DNA from: an uncultured Muribaculaceae bacterium
GTDB taxonomy: Bacteria; Bacteroidota; Bacteroidia; Bacteroidales; Muribaculaceae
Direction: 5' to 3'
Assembly: GCA_947381945.1 (NCBI GenBank)
Contig: CANCXM010000016.1
Span: 1-64,000, forward strand
DNA: 64,000 nt
Part shown: positions 1 through 7,927 of the stretch, one piece after another
How the letters are laid out: every line of letters starts with the position of its first letter
How positions within the stretch are numbered: the first letter of the stretch is position 1
Notes under the pieces: generated by a model
The model's database searches: none
What the model saw: only the letters and a program-made list of their open reading frames with translations
Told to the model about the DNA's origin: nothing
Made by a program: the position numbers and the translations under genes

Positions 1-349
1 TTTCCGCACTCTTCCGCACCACTTCCGAACTTTTCCGCACTATTTCCGCACTCTTCCGCACCACTTCCGAACTTTTCCGCACCGTTTCCGCACTCTTCCG
101 CACTGTTCCCGAACTCTTCCACACCGTTTCCGCACTCTTCCGCACCGTTTCCGAACTTTTCCGCACTCTTCCGCACCACTTCCGAACTTTTCCGCACTAT
201 TTCCGCACTCTTTCGCACCACTTCCGAACTTTTCCGCACTATTTCCGCACTCTTCCAAAACTTTTCCGCACCATTCCCGTACTTTTCCGCACTGTTTACG
301 TACTTTTCCGCACCGCTTCCGCACTATTTCCGTACTATTTCCGTACTGG
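1..349. repeat. TTCCGCAC minisatellite (10/11-bp period)
   Basis: About thirty-two degenerate copies of a unit TTCCGCACYn(n) run from the window edge to about 349. Two units make roughly 21 bp, so the minus strand stays open as a repetitive Arg/Lys/Cys/Gly reading frame. I read this as non-coding because the openness follows from the 21-bp period and the composition is unlike any protein family. The array begins outside the window. Confidence 0.85.
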
Positions 350-354
350 TTGGA

Positions 355-548
355 AAGAGATACAAAAGAACAAAAGGGGCAAAAGCGACAAAAGGATAAT
401 TTGCTTGAAATTAATCTTTTGTATCTTCTGACCGTCTGTCTTTATGTGCCTTTCCCCCTGATTATTTTCCGTTGGGGGGGAATGTTCATGTGTATCCCCT
501 CTTCTGTCCCTTCTGTTCCCTTTTGTTCTTCTGTATCCCCTTTTCCCC
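355..548. repeat. Dispersed hairpin element, copy 1
   Basis: The left arm (357-405) is built from GATACAAAAG, ACAAAAGG and CAAAAG words. A first right arm (413-458) and a second (491-548, ending TTGTTCTTCTGTATCCCC) are both partly complementary to it. The same words recur at ten other intergenic sites in this window. It lies between the minisatellite and the XRE regulator and contains no gene. Confidence 0.7.
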
Positions 549-587
549 AAAAATACCCCCCCTTCCCGCCGTCGGTATCTTTGGGTA

Positions 588-632
588 ATAAAAAAGCATC
601 CTGCACGATGTCACCACGACAGCGTGCAGGAT
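588..632 (-). terminator. Rho-independent terminator, minus strand
   Basis: Perfect 10-bp stem ATCCTGCACG (598-607) / CGTGCAGGAT (623-632), followed on the minus strand by a run of six T. It would end a leftward transcript starting near 850 or further upstream. Confidence 0.65.
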
Positions 633-699
633 ATCGGTTGTTGGCTATATGGGATACAACCTTTTTACTGAATATTACATACGATGTTAACAGTAAAGA

Positions 700-771
700 C
701 TATGCGTAAGATTTGCGTTGCTTGGGATATATGATTGCGTCATATACAATACTGAAATTGTATCTACACAT
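700..771 (-). CDS. Possible 23-aa peptide
   Basis: A minus-strand ATG opens a 23-codon frame beginning MCRYNFSIVYD and ending KQRKSYA. It lies within the putative small transcript bounded by a -7-like box at 856-863 and a terminator at 588-632. I do not recognise the sequence. There is no ribosome binding site, but that is normal in this phylum. A frame this short is quite possible by chance, so this is a position to check, not a firm gene. Confidence 0.15.
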   Translation of the reverse strand: MCRYNFSIVYDAIIYPKQRKSYA

Positions 772-855
772 TATGAAAATTATTTTTGAAGCTTATCCGG
801 ATTGAATGAAACGCCCGGAATGATTTTAACACACAGGATTTTACTCACTGTAGCA

Positions 856-863
856 CAAAGATA
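856..863 (-). promoter_or_regulatory. -7 box (TATCTTTG), minus strand
   Basis: Exact TAnnTTTG match on the minus strand, heading away from the XRE gene toward the terminator at 588-632. No obvious TTTG lies at the -33 position. Confidence 0.4.
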
Positions 864-1042
864 CCACATATTTTCCATATTAAGCGCTCCACGCTGTCGC
901 ATAAATCACACATTTATATTGCACAATCCGCATCTCCCGACCTATAAACGAAAAGACGGTGAAAACCGAGGTCACCATTGCGCTGAAAATCCGTCAGACC
1001 GCCGGCGAGGGAGGTGATTACGGATCCATCATGTCGTTCCGA

Positions 1043-1264
1043 TCATTCCCGCTCCTTGTTGGCGGGGAGGTTCCGGCTGAGTTCCGCGAAGAAGTCGCGG
1101 TTGAGGATGACAGAGATACGCATGAGAAGGGCGGTATCAATGGAATGCTTCTGAAACAGACGGTAGACATTGGAACGGTCACAGCTCAGCTTTCGAGCGA
1201 ACCAGGAGATGCTTCTCTCCTGACGCATCAGCTCTTCGCGGATGATTGTACCGATTGGCTGCAT
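1043..1264 (-). CDS. Small XRE-type helix-turn-helix protein
   Basis: A 73-residue protein whose whole length is one helix-turn-helix domain: WFARKLSCDRSNVYRLFQ (about residues 21-38) reads as the turn and recognition helix, then a scaffold helix with ISVILNRDFFAEL. Short stand-alone XRE-like proteins of this form are common in Bacteroidales; targets are usually unknown. The start is the only ATG giving a complete domain. It has a long upstream region (1265-1710) with a minus-strand -7 box at 1703-1710 and complementary segments, so it may have a long structured leader. No toxin partner is adjacent. Confidence 0.75.
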   Translation of the reverse strand: MQPIGTIIREELMRQERSISWFARKLSCDRSNVYRLFQKHSIDTALLMRISVILNRDFFAELSRNLPANKERE

Positions 1265-1387
1265 TTATGAGGCGTGCGAAAGATTGCGGCAAGCATCCCG
1301 GAGGCCGTCATTTTTTATAATCTGGAGATAGGCTTGTTACGAAAACGTGGGATGCTGAATCACCTTTCTGTTCTCCAATTCAAGGCA

Positions 1388-1664
1388 CTTCGCAAAACCT
1401 ACCAACGAAAAACAGAGACATCCGCAGCCCACGTGGTGATATAGCGGTGCGGTGTGACCTACACGTCCCGGCCGTTGGTGACCGAAAGGCGTATTGAGAA
1501 TCACAACGACATACATATATCGCCGTGGACGTTCAAAGTGCGGTTTCCCCTGTCGTTGGTGTCAAAAAGTTGCGAAGTTTCTGAAAAGACAGATAGAAAC
1601 GTTTTTAAACGTCATCGTAAAAATGTGAAACGACAATGCCCACCCGCCTCTGCGGATGTCTCTG
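1388..1664. other. Region with two sets of complementary segments
   Basis: The gap 1265-1931 has no convincing gene. It contains CTTCGCAAAACCTACCAACGA (1388-1408), which pairs imperfectly with 1553-1577, and CAGAGACATCCGCAG (1413-1427), which pairs perfectly with 1650-1664. The order is B', A', B, A, so the two pairings interleave like a pseudoknot or alternative folds instead of nesting. On the minus strand this would be the leader of the XRE gene. Confidence 0.5.
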
Positions 1665-1702
1665 AGCATACCACAAGTATTCTCAAAAGGCGTTTCACCC
1701 TG

Positions 1703-1710
1703 CAAAGATA
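1703..1710 (-). promoter_or_regulatory. -7 box (TATCTTTG), minus strand
   Basis: TAnnTTTG match directed at the XRE gene, about 440 nt upstream of its start codon. If used, it gives a long leader that contains the complementary segments at 1388-1664. Confidence 0.4.
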
Positions 1711-1931
1711 AGCATTCTGCGGGAAAAATCAAATGTTAAAATCGTGAAGATTTGAAGGGTGGTTGAACAAATAAAAATGTAGTAATGTTATAAAATCAAA
1801 ACGCTTCAACACCCATTCACGGCAGCGAAGACAAGAGAACAAACCCAACGTGAAGGCAGAAGTGAAAACCACACAGAAATTTATTTAAAGAAAAAAGAGT
1901 TTACTAAAAAATCGTGTTTCATTTTTAATTT

Positions 1932-3158
1932 ATGAGAGAAATGAAAAGAAATTTGTTAATCGTAGCAGCTTTGGGCGGTATGCTCTGGAGCGCAAATGAC
2001 GCAAAGGCACAGGAGACAGTGTCAGGTGTTGTAGTTGAGGAGACACCCGTCCTCGTCCAGGAAGTGGACTGCAAGGACTACTATACTCCCGGTTCTTGGA
2101 AAAACAACTGGTTCATCCAGATCGGTGCCGGTATCCGCTCACCTTTCATGGAGAACGCAGCGACAAAAAATGACGATCACCGCCGCATCACCGCCATCTA
2201 CAATCTTGGCGTCGGCCGTTGGATCTCACCCTATTTAGGCTTCCGCTTCTCAGGTTACTATGGTGCTATGCACTGGAATCAGGGAGTAACAGCCAAAGCC
2301 CGTGTGGCCAACCTCAATGTTGACTTCATGTGGGATATGTTCAACTCAATCGGTGGCTACAGCCCCAACCGAGTATTCTCGATCGTTCCTTTCATCGGTC
2401 TCGGCGGTTCATTCATCTATGACTACAAGCCCGAACTCGGCAACATCAAGGACCGCGACGGCAAGAGCATCAAGAAAAACCAGTGGCTCCTCCCGGTTTC
2501 AGCAGGTCTGCAGCTCCGCTTCCGTCTGAGCGACCATGTTGACTTCTTCGCAGAAGGCCGCGCTCAGTTCTATGGCGACAACTTCAACAATGAGGCTATC
2601 GGCCGTCCCATCGACATTGACCTCTCAGCCATCGGCGGTTTCACCTTCCACCTCACCGGTTCGAAGTTCCAGCGCTACAATCCCTGTGACTACACCGATT
2701 ATATCAACAATGCCAACGCACAGGTCAACGACCTCCGCGGTGCTCTCGCAGCTACCTCCGCAGCTCTCGCAGCCGCTGAAGCTCAGCTCCCCTGCCCCGA
2801 AGTATCAGAAACTGTCGTGGAATCTTCTTCAACCACTATCCTCCCCACCGTCCGCTTCAAGCTCAACTCCGCTTACGTAAGCTCAGAGGAAATGGTCAAC
2901 ATCTACAACATGGCCGAATACATGAAGGCTAATCCCGACGCTACCATCGTGGTTCGCGGTTACGCTGACAAGGATACCGGTACATCAGAATACAACATGA
3001 AGCTTTCAGAGCGCCGCGCTCAGGCTGTCGCCGACATCCTCGTGAATGACTACGGCATCAACGCCAACCGCCTCGTCCTCGAAGCTGCAGGCAGCAACAC
3101 CCAGATTTACGATACCAACGACTGGAACCGCATCGTAATCTTCGCAATGCCTGAATAA
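1932..3158 (+). CDS. OmpA-family outer membrane protein
   Basis: A 408-residue outer membrane protein: signal peptide with cleavage near AKAQ (about residue 27), an N-terminal beta-barrel (about 45-245, aromatic-rich alternating strands ending FTFHLTGSKF), an Ala/Asn linker, and a C-terminal OmpA peptidoglycan-binding domain (about 300-405) with the expected VRGYADKDTG, NMKLSERRAQAV and RLVLEAAGS segments. It should anchor the outer membrane to the cell wall. A second ATG three codons in (1941) is an equally good start. It stands alone, followed by a heptamer-repeat block and a terminator. Strong preference for C-ending codons suggests high expression. Confidence 0.92.
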   Translation: MREMKRNLLIVAALGGMLWSANDAKAQETVSGVVVEETPVLVQEVDCKDYYTPGSWKNNWFIQIGAGIRSPFMENAATKNDDHRRITAIYNLGVGRWISPYLGFRFSGYYGAMHWNQGVTAKARVANLNVDFMWDMFNSIGGYSPNRVFSIVPFIGLGGSFIYDYKPELGNIKDRDGKSIKKNQWLLPVSAGLQLRFRLSDHVDFFAEGRAQFYGDNFNNEAIGRPIDIDLSAIGGFTFHLTGSKFQRYNPCDYTDYINNANAQVNDLRGALAATSAALAAAEAQLPCPEVSETVVESSSTTILPTVRFKLNSAYVSSEEMVNIYNMAEYMKANPDATIVVRGYADKDTGTSEYNMKLSERRAQAVADILVNDYGINANRLVLEAAGSNTQIYDTNDWNRIVIFAMPE

Positions 3159-3161
3159 GAT

Positions 3162-3331
3162 ATGAGTTGTGAGTTGATAGTTTTGAGTTTTGAGTTGACA
3201 GTTGTGAGTTGACAACCGACAGCAAGCTAAAGGCTAAAAACCCAGAACTGAAAACTAAAAACCGAAAACTCAAAACTAACAACTGAAAACTAAAAACTGA
3301 AAACTAAAAACTGAAAACTAAAAACTAAAAA
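3162..3331. repeat. Heptamer repeats in inverted blocks
   Basis: Left block 3162-3212 is built of TGAGTTG/TGAGTTT heptamers. Right block 3230-3331 is built of AACTGAA/AACTAAA heptamers. The two are broadly complementary, so the whole could fold as a long AT-rich stem. It lies between the OmpA stop codon and its terminator. Confidence 0.8.
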
Positions 3332-3370
3332 TCAGAGTTTTTTCTGTTCAAAAACAATAATTGACGTTTG

Positions 3371-3416
3371 CGACCCGAAGGTGCCCCCAAAGCCCTCCGG
3401 GTTGCTTTCTTTTTCG
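3371..3416 (+). terminator. Terminator after the OmpA gene
   Basis: Stem with arms ACCCGAAGG and CCCTCCGGGT (small bulge) followed by TTTCTTTTT. It would end the OmpA-gene transcript. Confidence 0.65.
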
Positions 3417-3448
3417 GCTGACTGCATCTCCGTGTCAGCGGAATTTGC

Positions 3449-3456
3449 TAATTTTG
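3449..3456 (+). promoter_or_regulatory. -7 box for tsaD (TAATTTTG)
   Basis: Exact TAnnTTTG match 28 nt before the tsaD start codon, just after the terminator of the preceding gene. Confidence 0.65.
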
Positions 3457-3484
3457 CGCTATAATACTTAATCAGCATATTTTC

Positions 3485-4501
3485 ATGAGTGTAATCATAT
3501 TAGGCATAGAATCGTCGTGCGACGACACCTCGGCAGCCGTCATCCGCGACGGTGTCCTGCTCAGCAACGTCATTGCATCGCAGCAGGTACATGCCGAATT
3601 CGGCGGCGTTGTCCCCGAACTGGCCTCACGCGCCCATCAGCAGAACATCGTCCCGGTCGTCGACACCGCCCTCAAACGCGCAGGGATAAGCAAAAGCGAC
3701 CTGACAGCCATCGGCTTCACACGCGGACCCGGTCTGTTAGGCTCACTCCTTGTCGGGACGAGTTTCGCCAAGGGAATGTCGCTCGGACTGCGCATCCCCA
3801 TCGTGGATGTCAACCATCTCCACGGCCATGTCCTCTCCCACTTCATCCGCCGCGAGGAGAATGACCCCGTGCCGGAATATCCCTTCATCTGTCTTCTCGT
3901 ATCTGGCGGCAATAGCCAGATAATCCTCGTCAGGAACTACAACGACATGGAAATCCTCGGCCAGACCATCGACGATGCCGCCGGTGAGGCCTTCGACAAG
4001 TGTGCGAAGGTGATGGGCCTCCCCTATCCCGGCGGTCCGCACATCGACCGTCTCGCAGCCGAAGGGGATGCTGCGCGCTTCAAATTCGCCAAACCCCACA
4101 TCCCCGGACTCGACTACAGTTTCAGCGGACTAAAGACATCGTTTCTCTACACCCTCCGCGATGAGCTGAAGAACAATCCTGACTTTATCGAGGAAAACAA
4201 GGCCGACCTCGCCGCCTCACTGCAGAAAACCATCATCGACATCCTCATGGACAAACTCGACAAGGCCGTGAAGCAGACAGGAGTGAAGACCGTGGCAATC
4301 GGCGGAGGCGTATCGGCCAATTCGGGTGTGCGCGATGCCGTGGCCGACTATTGCAAGCGCCGCAACCTGACTGCCTTCATCCCCCCGCGCGTATTCACCA
4401 CCGACAATGCCGCTATGGTAGCCATAGCCGCCTACTATAAATACCTCGACCGCGACTTCTGCCGCTACGACGAAGTCCCCTACGCCCGAGTGCAGGTCTA
4501 A
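3485..4501 (+). CDS. tsaD: tRNA N6-adenosine threonylcarbamoyltransferase TsaD
   Basis: This 338-residue ASKHA-fold protein transfers threonylcarbamoyl from the TsaC product to A37 of ANN-decoding tRNAs, acting in the cytoplasm with TsaB and TsaE. Visible motifs: N-terminal ILGIESSCDDTSAAV, the metal-binding HLHGHVLSH (about 115), GNSQ, YPGGPHIDRLA, FSFSGLKTS-type segment (YSFSGLKTS), and GGGVSANSGVR near residue 278. Length is normal for the family. It is followed after about 50 bp by cinA, with short heptamer repeats between, so the two may be co-transcribed. Neither tsaB nor tsaE is in the window. Confidence 0.97.
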   Translation: MSVIILGIESSCDDTSAAVIRDGVLLSNVIASQQVHAEFGGVVPELASRAHQQNIVPVVDTALKRAGISKSDLTAIGFTRGPGLLGSLLVGTSFAKGMSLGLRIPIVDVNHLHGHVLSHFIRREENDPVPEYPFICLLVSGGNSQIILVRNYNDMEILGQTIDDAAGEAFDKCAKVMGLPYPGGPHIDRLAAEGDAARFKFAKPHIPGLDYSFSGLKTSFLYTLRDELKNNPDFIEENKADLAASLQKTIIDILMDKLDKAVKQTGVKTVAIGGGVSANSGVRDAVADYCKRRNLTAFIPPRVFTTDNAAMVAIAAYYKYLDRDFCRYDEVPYARVQV

Positions 4502-4505
4502 CCAC

Positions 4506-4546
4506 TCCTGTACTTTATACTTAATACTTAACACTTAATACTTTTA
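4506..4546. repeat. Short ACTTAAT heptamer repeat
   Basis: Five or so copies of ACTTWAT-type heptamers fill the gap between tsaD and cinA. The 7-bp period is the same as in the 3162-3331 blocks, with different sequence. Confidence 0.6.
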
Positions 4547-4552
4547 TCAGAC

Positions 4553-5812
4553 GTGCAACTATCTGTTATTGTCATCGGCGATGAGCTTCTGCTCGGTCAG
4601 GTGACAGATACAAACTCGGGCGAAATCGCCCGCCATATAGCCCCCTACGGCTGGGAGGTCAACGACGTGCAGGCCGTTGGCGATGAAGCCGAAGAAATCC
4701 GCCGGGCAATCGACCGCGCCTTTGAACTCAGCGACGTAATCATCACCACCGGCGGCCTCGGCCCGACAAAGGACGACATAACCAAAGGCGTCCTCCGCGA
4801 CTACTTCGGAGGTGAGCTTGTCGAGGACCCGGCAGTGCTTGAAAACGTCAAGCAGGTGATCAGCTCCAAAGGTTTCAAGCTCAACGACCTCACCGCCGCC
4901 CAGGCAATAGTCCCGACATCATGCCGTGTGATTCAGAACCGTGTCGGGACAGCACCTGTCATGTGGTTCGAGCGTGACGGCAAGGTCCTCGTGGCAATGC
5001 CCGGCGTACCGTTCGAGACCCGCGAGATGTTCCAAAGCGAGGTATTCCCGCAATTGCGCGAGAAATACCGCACGAATGTCGACATCGAACATGCCGTGCT
5101 CATGGTCACCAACTATACCGAAAGCGGGCTTGCAGAATACATCGCAGCTTGGGAGGAGGCACTTCCCGACTATCTTCACCTCGCCTATCTTCCCAAACCG
5201 GGCCTGATACGTCTGCGCATCGACGGCGCTCACCCCGACAAGGCTTTCATCACCGAGGAAGTGCGCCGTGCAGCCGCCGAACTCCATGAGATGCTCGGCG
5301 ATGCCGTTATCGCGACCGACGACCTCACTCCGGCCCAGATCCTTCTCAAAGAATGTGGACGGCTCGGCCTGACACTCGCATCAGCCGAGAGTTGCACCGG
5401 CGGAAACATAGCCCACGAACTCACACTCATCCCCGGCTCGTCGGAAGTCTTTGTCGGCTCAGTGGTCAGCTACAGCAATGAGGTGAAGACTAATCTGCTC
5501 GGTGTCGGTGCCAAGACACTGGAGGAAAACGGAGCCGTAAGCCTGCCAGTGGTCCGCGAGATGGCCGAGGGTGTAATCCGTGCCACAGGCGCTAAGGTAG
5601 CCGTAGCCACAAGCGGCATCGCAGGCCCCGGCGGAGGCTCGGAAGAGAAACCGGTCGGCACCGTCTGCATCGCCGCCGCACTCCTCACCCCCGAAGGGAT
5701 GACACTTTGCGAGGCCGAGACCTATCATTTTGCCGGAACCCGCTCACGAATCATCGAGTCGTCCACCACCCGCGCCCTCATCAAAGCCATCAAACTCCTC
5801 CGCACCATCTGA
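4553..5812 (+). CDS. cinA: CinA-family protein: nicotinamide-nucleotide amidase
   Basis: A full-length 419-residue CinA. The N-terminal half (about 1-170) is the MoaB/MoeA-like (COG1058) domain with VIGDELLLGQVTDTN and TTGGLGPTKDD. The C-terminal part (about 255-415) is the PncC-type amidase domain with SAESCTGG and ATSGIAGPGGG, which in the family deamidates nicotinamide mononucleotide for NAD recycling. The start is taken as GTG at 4553, because the following QLSVIVIGDELL matches the family N-terminus and no nearby ATG fits. It follows tsaD closely in the same direction. Confidence 0.95.
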   Translation: MQLSVIVIGDELLLGQVTDTNSGEIARHIAPYGWEVNDVQAVGDEAEEIRRAIDRAFELSDVIITTGGLGPTKDDITKGVLRDYFGGELVEDPAVLENVKQVISSKGFKLNDLTAAQAIVPTSCRVIQNRVGTAPVMWFERDGKVLVAMPGVPFETREMFQSEVFPQLREKYRTNVDIEHAVLMVTNYTESGLAEYIAAWEEALPDYLHLAYLPKPGLIRLRIDGAHPDKAFITEEVRRAAAELHEMLGDAVIATDDLTPAQILLKECGRLGLTLASAESCTGGNIAHELTLIPGSSEVFVGSVVSYSNEVKTNLLGVGAKTLEENGAVSLPVVREMAEGVIRATGAKVAVATSGIAGPGGGSEEKPVGTVCIAAALLTPEGMTLCEAETYHFAGTRSRIIESSTTRALIKAIKLLRTI

Positions 5813-5873
5813 GGCCGCAACCCTCTGAAACCGCAACACAACTTACAGGTCACGACTTGCGCGTGACCTGTAG

Positions 5874-5900
5874 ATTTCACCTTTCACCTTTCACCTTAAA
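5874..5900. repeat. TTTCACC heptamer repeat
   Basis: Three to four tandem TTTCACC heptamers just before the pectinesterase-like gene; another example of the 7-bp-period intergenic repeats. Confidence 0.55.
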
Positions 5901-5911
5901 ACTCTATTTGC

Positions 5912-7420
5912 ATGAATCCTCTGTTTGCAAGCTTAATAATTGCATCCGTGACCACAATGTCAGCCACGGCTGCAAAACCGAAAGCGACATTCGCCCCGGC
6001 TCCTGGAGCTGAGAATGTGAACGTCGACACCCGTCTATCCATCACCTTCCCCTCCGCTCCGACCATCGGCGACAAGGGCATGATACGCATTTTCGACGCG
6101 GCAACTGACATTTGCATCGACAGTCTTGACCTTTCTATTCCGGCCGGTCCGACCGAAGGAACAAAACTGCCGAAAGCACCCTACACCTTCGACCCATACA
6201 TCTACAATCAGCCGCGCCACACCAACAGGACCATCAAACCGGGCACTCCCTCCGGAAGCGCGGCGGCTACGTCCGATGAATATCAGCTTAATATAATAGG
6301 TGGTTTCACCGACGCCTTCCACTTCTATCCAATAATCGTCACAGGCAACAAAGCGGAAATCTATCCCCACAACAACATGCTCGACTATGGCCGTGACTAC
6401 TATGTGACAGTCGATCCGGAAGTACTCACCGTGGACGGCAAGAAATTCCGCGGCGTGACGAAAAAAGACGGATGGCGCTTCTCCGTCAAGGACACTGCTC
6501 CGCAAGCCGCCAACCGGACAGTCACTGTCGCAGCCGACGGCTCGGGCGACTTCAACACCGTCCAGGGTGCCATGGACTTCATTCCCGATTTCAGCAGCGA
6601 AAAGTGGCGTGTGATAATCAAAAACGGTGACTACGAGGAGCTGGTCTATTTCCGCAACAAGCGCAATGTGACCATCGAAGGCGAGACCCGCGACAGTGTC
6701 TACATCCACTATCCCAACAATGAGGTGTTCAACCCTCATCCCGCCGATGTCAGCACCAACGAGTGGCTCGGGACCTTCCCCTCGCGCCGGGCACCATTCA
6801 TGATGGACAACTGCACGGACATGGTGCTCCGCAACTTCACCGTGGCGACAACCTGCCGCGGACAGGCCGAGGGACTGCTGATTATGGGTGAACGCAATAT
6901 CATCGAGGATGTCACAGTCATCGGCGACGGTGACGCTCTCCAGGCAAACGGATCGCTCTATATGGAAAACTGCCGTATCGAAGGCGGCGGCGACACGGTC
7001 CTTGGCCGTGGCCCCGTATATTTCAAGAATTGCACGCTCCTCTCCAGAGGGCCCTTTGCCTATATCCGCAACGGCAGCTCCAACCACGGTGATGTGTTCG
7101 TTGACTGCACCCTCATCGGTCTCACCCCGCGCGCCGTCTTTGCAAGAACCAACGGAACATATCCACACTGTGAATTTGTGTTGATTGACTGCACTCTCGA
7201 CAACATACCCGCCACCGGCTGGGAGGGCATAACCCAAGGCCCGCATGACTATGTGAGATTCTTCGAGGCCGGAAGCAAGAATCCCGACGGCTCTCCGACC
7301 GACACATCCAAGCGCGCCGAGGGTTCGCGGATACTCGATTCCGTCAAGGACAGGAAACTCATTGATGCGTACAGAAATCCGGAATTTGTCCTCGGCTGGA
7401 AGCCGGGCGACATTCGTTAA
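5912..7420 (+). CDS. Secreted pectinesterase-like protein with Ig-like N-terminal domain
   Basis: A 502-residue secreted protein. After a signal peptide (to about residue 20) comes a bacterial Ig-like domain (about 25-110, VNVDTRLSITFPSAP), a linker, then a right-handed beta-helix pectinesterase domain from about residue 202 (VAADGSGDFNTVQGAMDFIP is the classic start). The catalytic region is divergent: GDGDALQ replaces the usual GYQDTL and GGGDTVLGRG replaces DFIFG, though both aspartates remain. It probably acts on methyl-esterified pectin or another esterified polysaccharide. No SusC/SusD pair is nearby, but the secreted beta-helix protein at 9944-12262 may belong to the same pathway. Confidence 0.85.
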   Translation: MNPLFASLIIASVTTMSATAAKPKATFAPAPGAENVNVDTRLSITFPSAPTIGDKGMIRIFDAATDICIDSLDLSIPAGPTEGTKLPKAPYTFDPYIYNQPRHTNRTIKPGTPSGSAAATSDEYQLNIIGGFTDAFHFYPIIVTGNKAEIYPHNNMLDYGRDYYVTVDPEVLTVDGKKFRGVTKKDGWRFSVKDTAPQAANRTVTVAADGSGDFNTVQGAMDFIPDFSSEKWRVIIKNGDYEELVYFRNKRNVTIEGETRDSVYIHYPNNEVFNPHPADVSTNEWLGTFPSRRAPFMMDNCTDMVLRNFTVATTCRGQAEGLLIMGERNIIEDVTVIGDGDALQANGSLYMENCRIEGGGDTVLGRGPVYFKNCTLLSRGPFAYIRNGSSNHGDVFVDCTLIGLTPRAVFARTNGTYPHCEFVLIDCTLDNIPATGWEGITQGPHDYVRFFEAGSKNPDGSPTDTSKRAEGSRILDSVKDRKLIDAYRNPEFVLGWKPGDIR

Positions 7421-7454
7421 TCGTTCTTAAAGGTCTCAACCCTTCAGGTCACTG

Positions 7455-7499
7455 TAGCGTTTTAGATACAGAATTTTAATTTGAATATCTAAAACGCTA
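7455..7499. promoter_or_regulatory. 14-bp inverted repeat abutting the thioredoxin start
   Basis: Perfect 14-bp arms TAGCGTTTTAGATA (7455-7468) and TATCTAAAACGCTA (7486-7499), with the second arm ending five bases before the ATG at 7505. The loop holds TTAATTTG, one mismatch from the -7 consensus. It may be an operator around a promoter, an RNA hairpin controlling translation, or a weak terminator for the gene before; no T-run follows it. Confidence 0.6.
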
Positions 7500-7504
7500 T
7501 AATT

Positions 7505-7807
7505 ATGACCTTCAACGAAGCTATAAAAAGTTCACGCGTAGTGCTTGTGGAGTTCTACGCCTCATGGTGTCCCCACTGCCAGCGCATGATGCCTGTGGTC
7601 TCGCAAGTCAAGGAACTCCTTGACGGACGCGTCCCCGTATTTCAATATGACATTGACAAAAACAACGATGCCGCCGACGAAGCGGGTGTCCGTTCGATTC
7701 CTACATTCATAATTTACTATGACGGCAAGGAAGAGTGGCGCCACAGCGGAGAAATCGACGGCGAAGTGCTTCTGGCAAAAATCGACTCCTTCAAGGACAA
7801 ATATTGA
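7505..7807 (+). CDS. Thioredoxin-like protein with a CPHC active site
   Basis: A 100-residue single-domain thioredoxin. The active site reads FYASWCPHCQRMMP (about residues 17-30); CPHC is the DsbA-type dipeptide, more oxidising than the CGPC of ordinary thioredoxins. The cis-proline region is RSIPTFIIYY (about 68-77). There is no signal peptide, so it is predicted to be cytoplasmic unless translocated otherwise. It lies 120 bp upstream of a C39-like/VKOR membrane protein in the same direction. VKOR proteins pass electrons to thioredoxin-fold partners, so the two probably form one redox relay. The inverted repeat at 7455-7499 probably controls it. Confidence 0.92.
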   Translation: MTFNEAIKSSRVVLVEFYASWCPHCQRMMPVVSQVKELLDGRVPVFQYDIDKNNDAADEAGVRSIPTFIIYYDGKEEWRHSGEIDGEVLLAKIDSFKDKY

Positions 7808-7927
7808 TTTCTTCATTACTCAGTTAACATCTGCATGTATGTCGGGCAGCGGAAGCAAGCAGCTTCGGGCTTGTCCGGCATACATTCTTACAATCTCTCA
7901 ACAGAATCCTTCATACATTCAAGCACG

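Larger units (their letters stand above)
633..863 (-). ncRNA. Candidate small transcript between a promoter and a terminator
   Basis: No convincing gene fills 633-1042. On the minus strand a -7 box (856-863) is followed about 220 nt later by a good intrinsic terminator, which would give a transcript of roughly 260 nt. No clear -33 element was seen, so the promoter is weak evidence. It matches no RNA family I can name. It could be an sRNA or a leader for the 23-codon ORF at 700-771. Confidence 0.3.

Noticed and set aside
40..324. 94-codon minus-strand frame of Arg/Lys/Cys/Gly repeats
   Set aside because: It is open only because the minisatellite period is near 21 bp; no start signal, no family resemblance.
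1..349. CRISPR array
   Set aside because: Units are 10-11 bp with no spacers and no cas genes nearby.
6035..7246. Long minus-strand frame (403 codons) opposite the pectinesterase gene
   Set aside because: Antisense shadow caused by GC-rich codon bias; the plus-strand protein has a signal peptide and family motifs.
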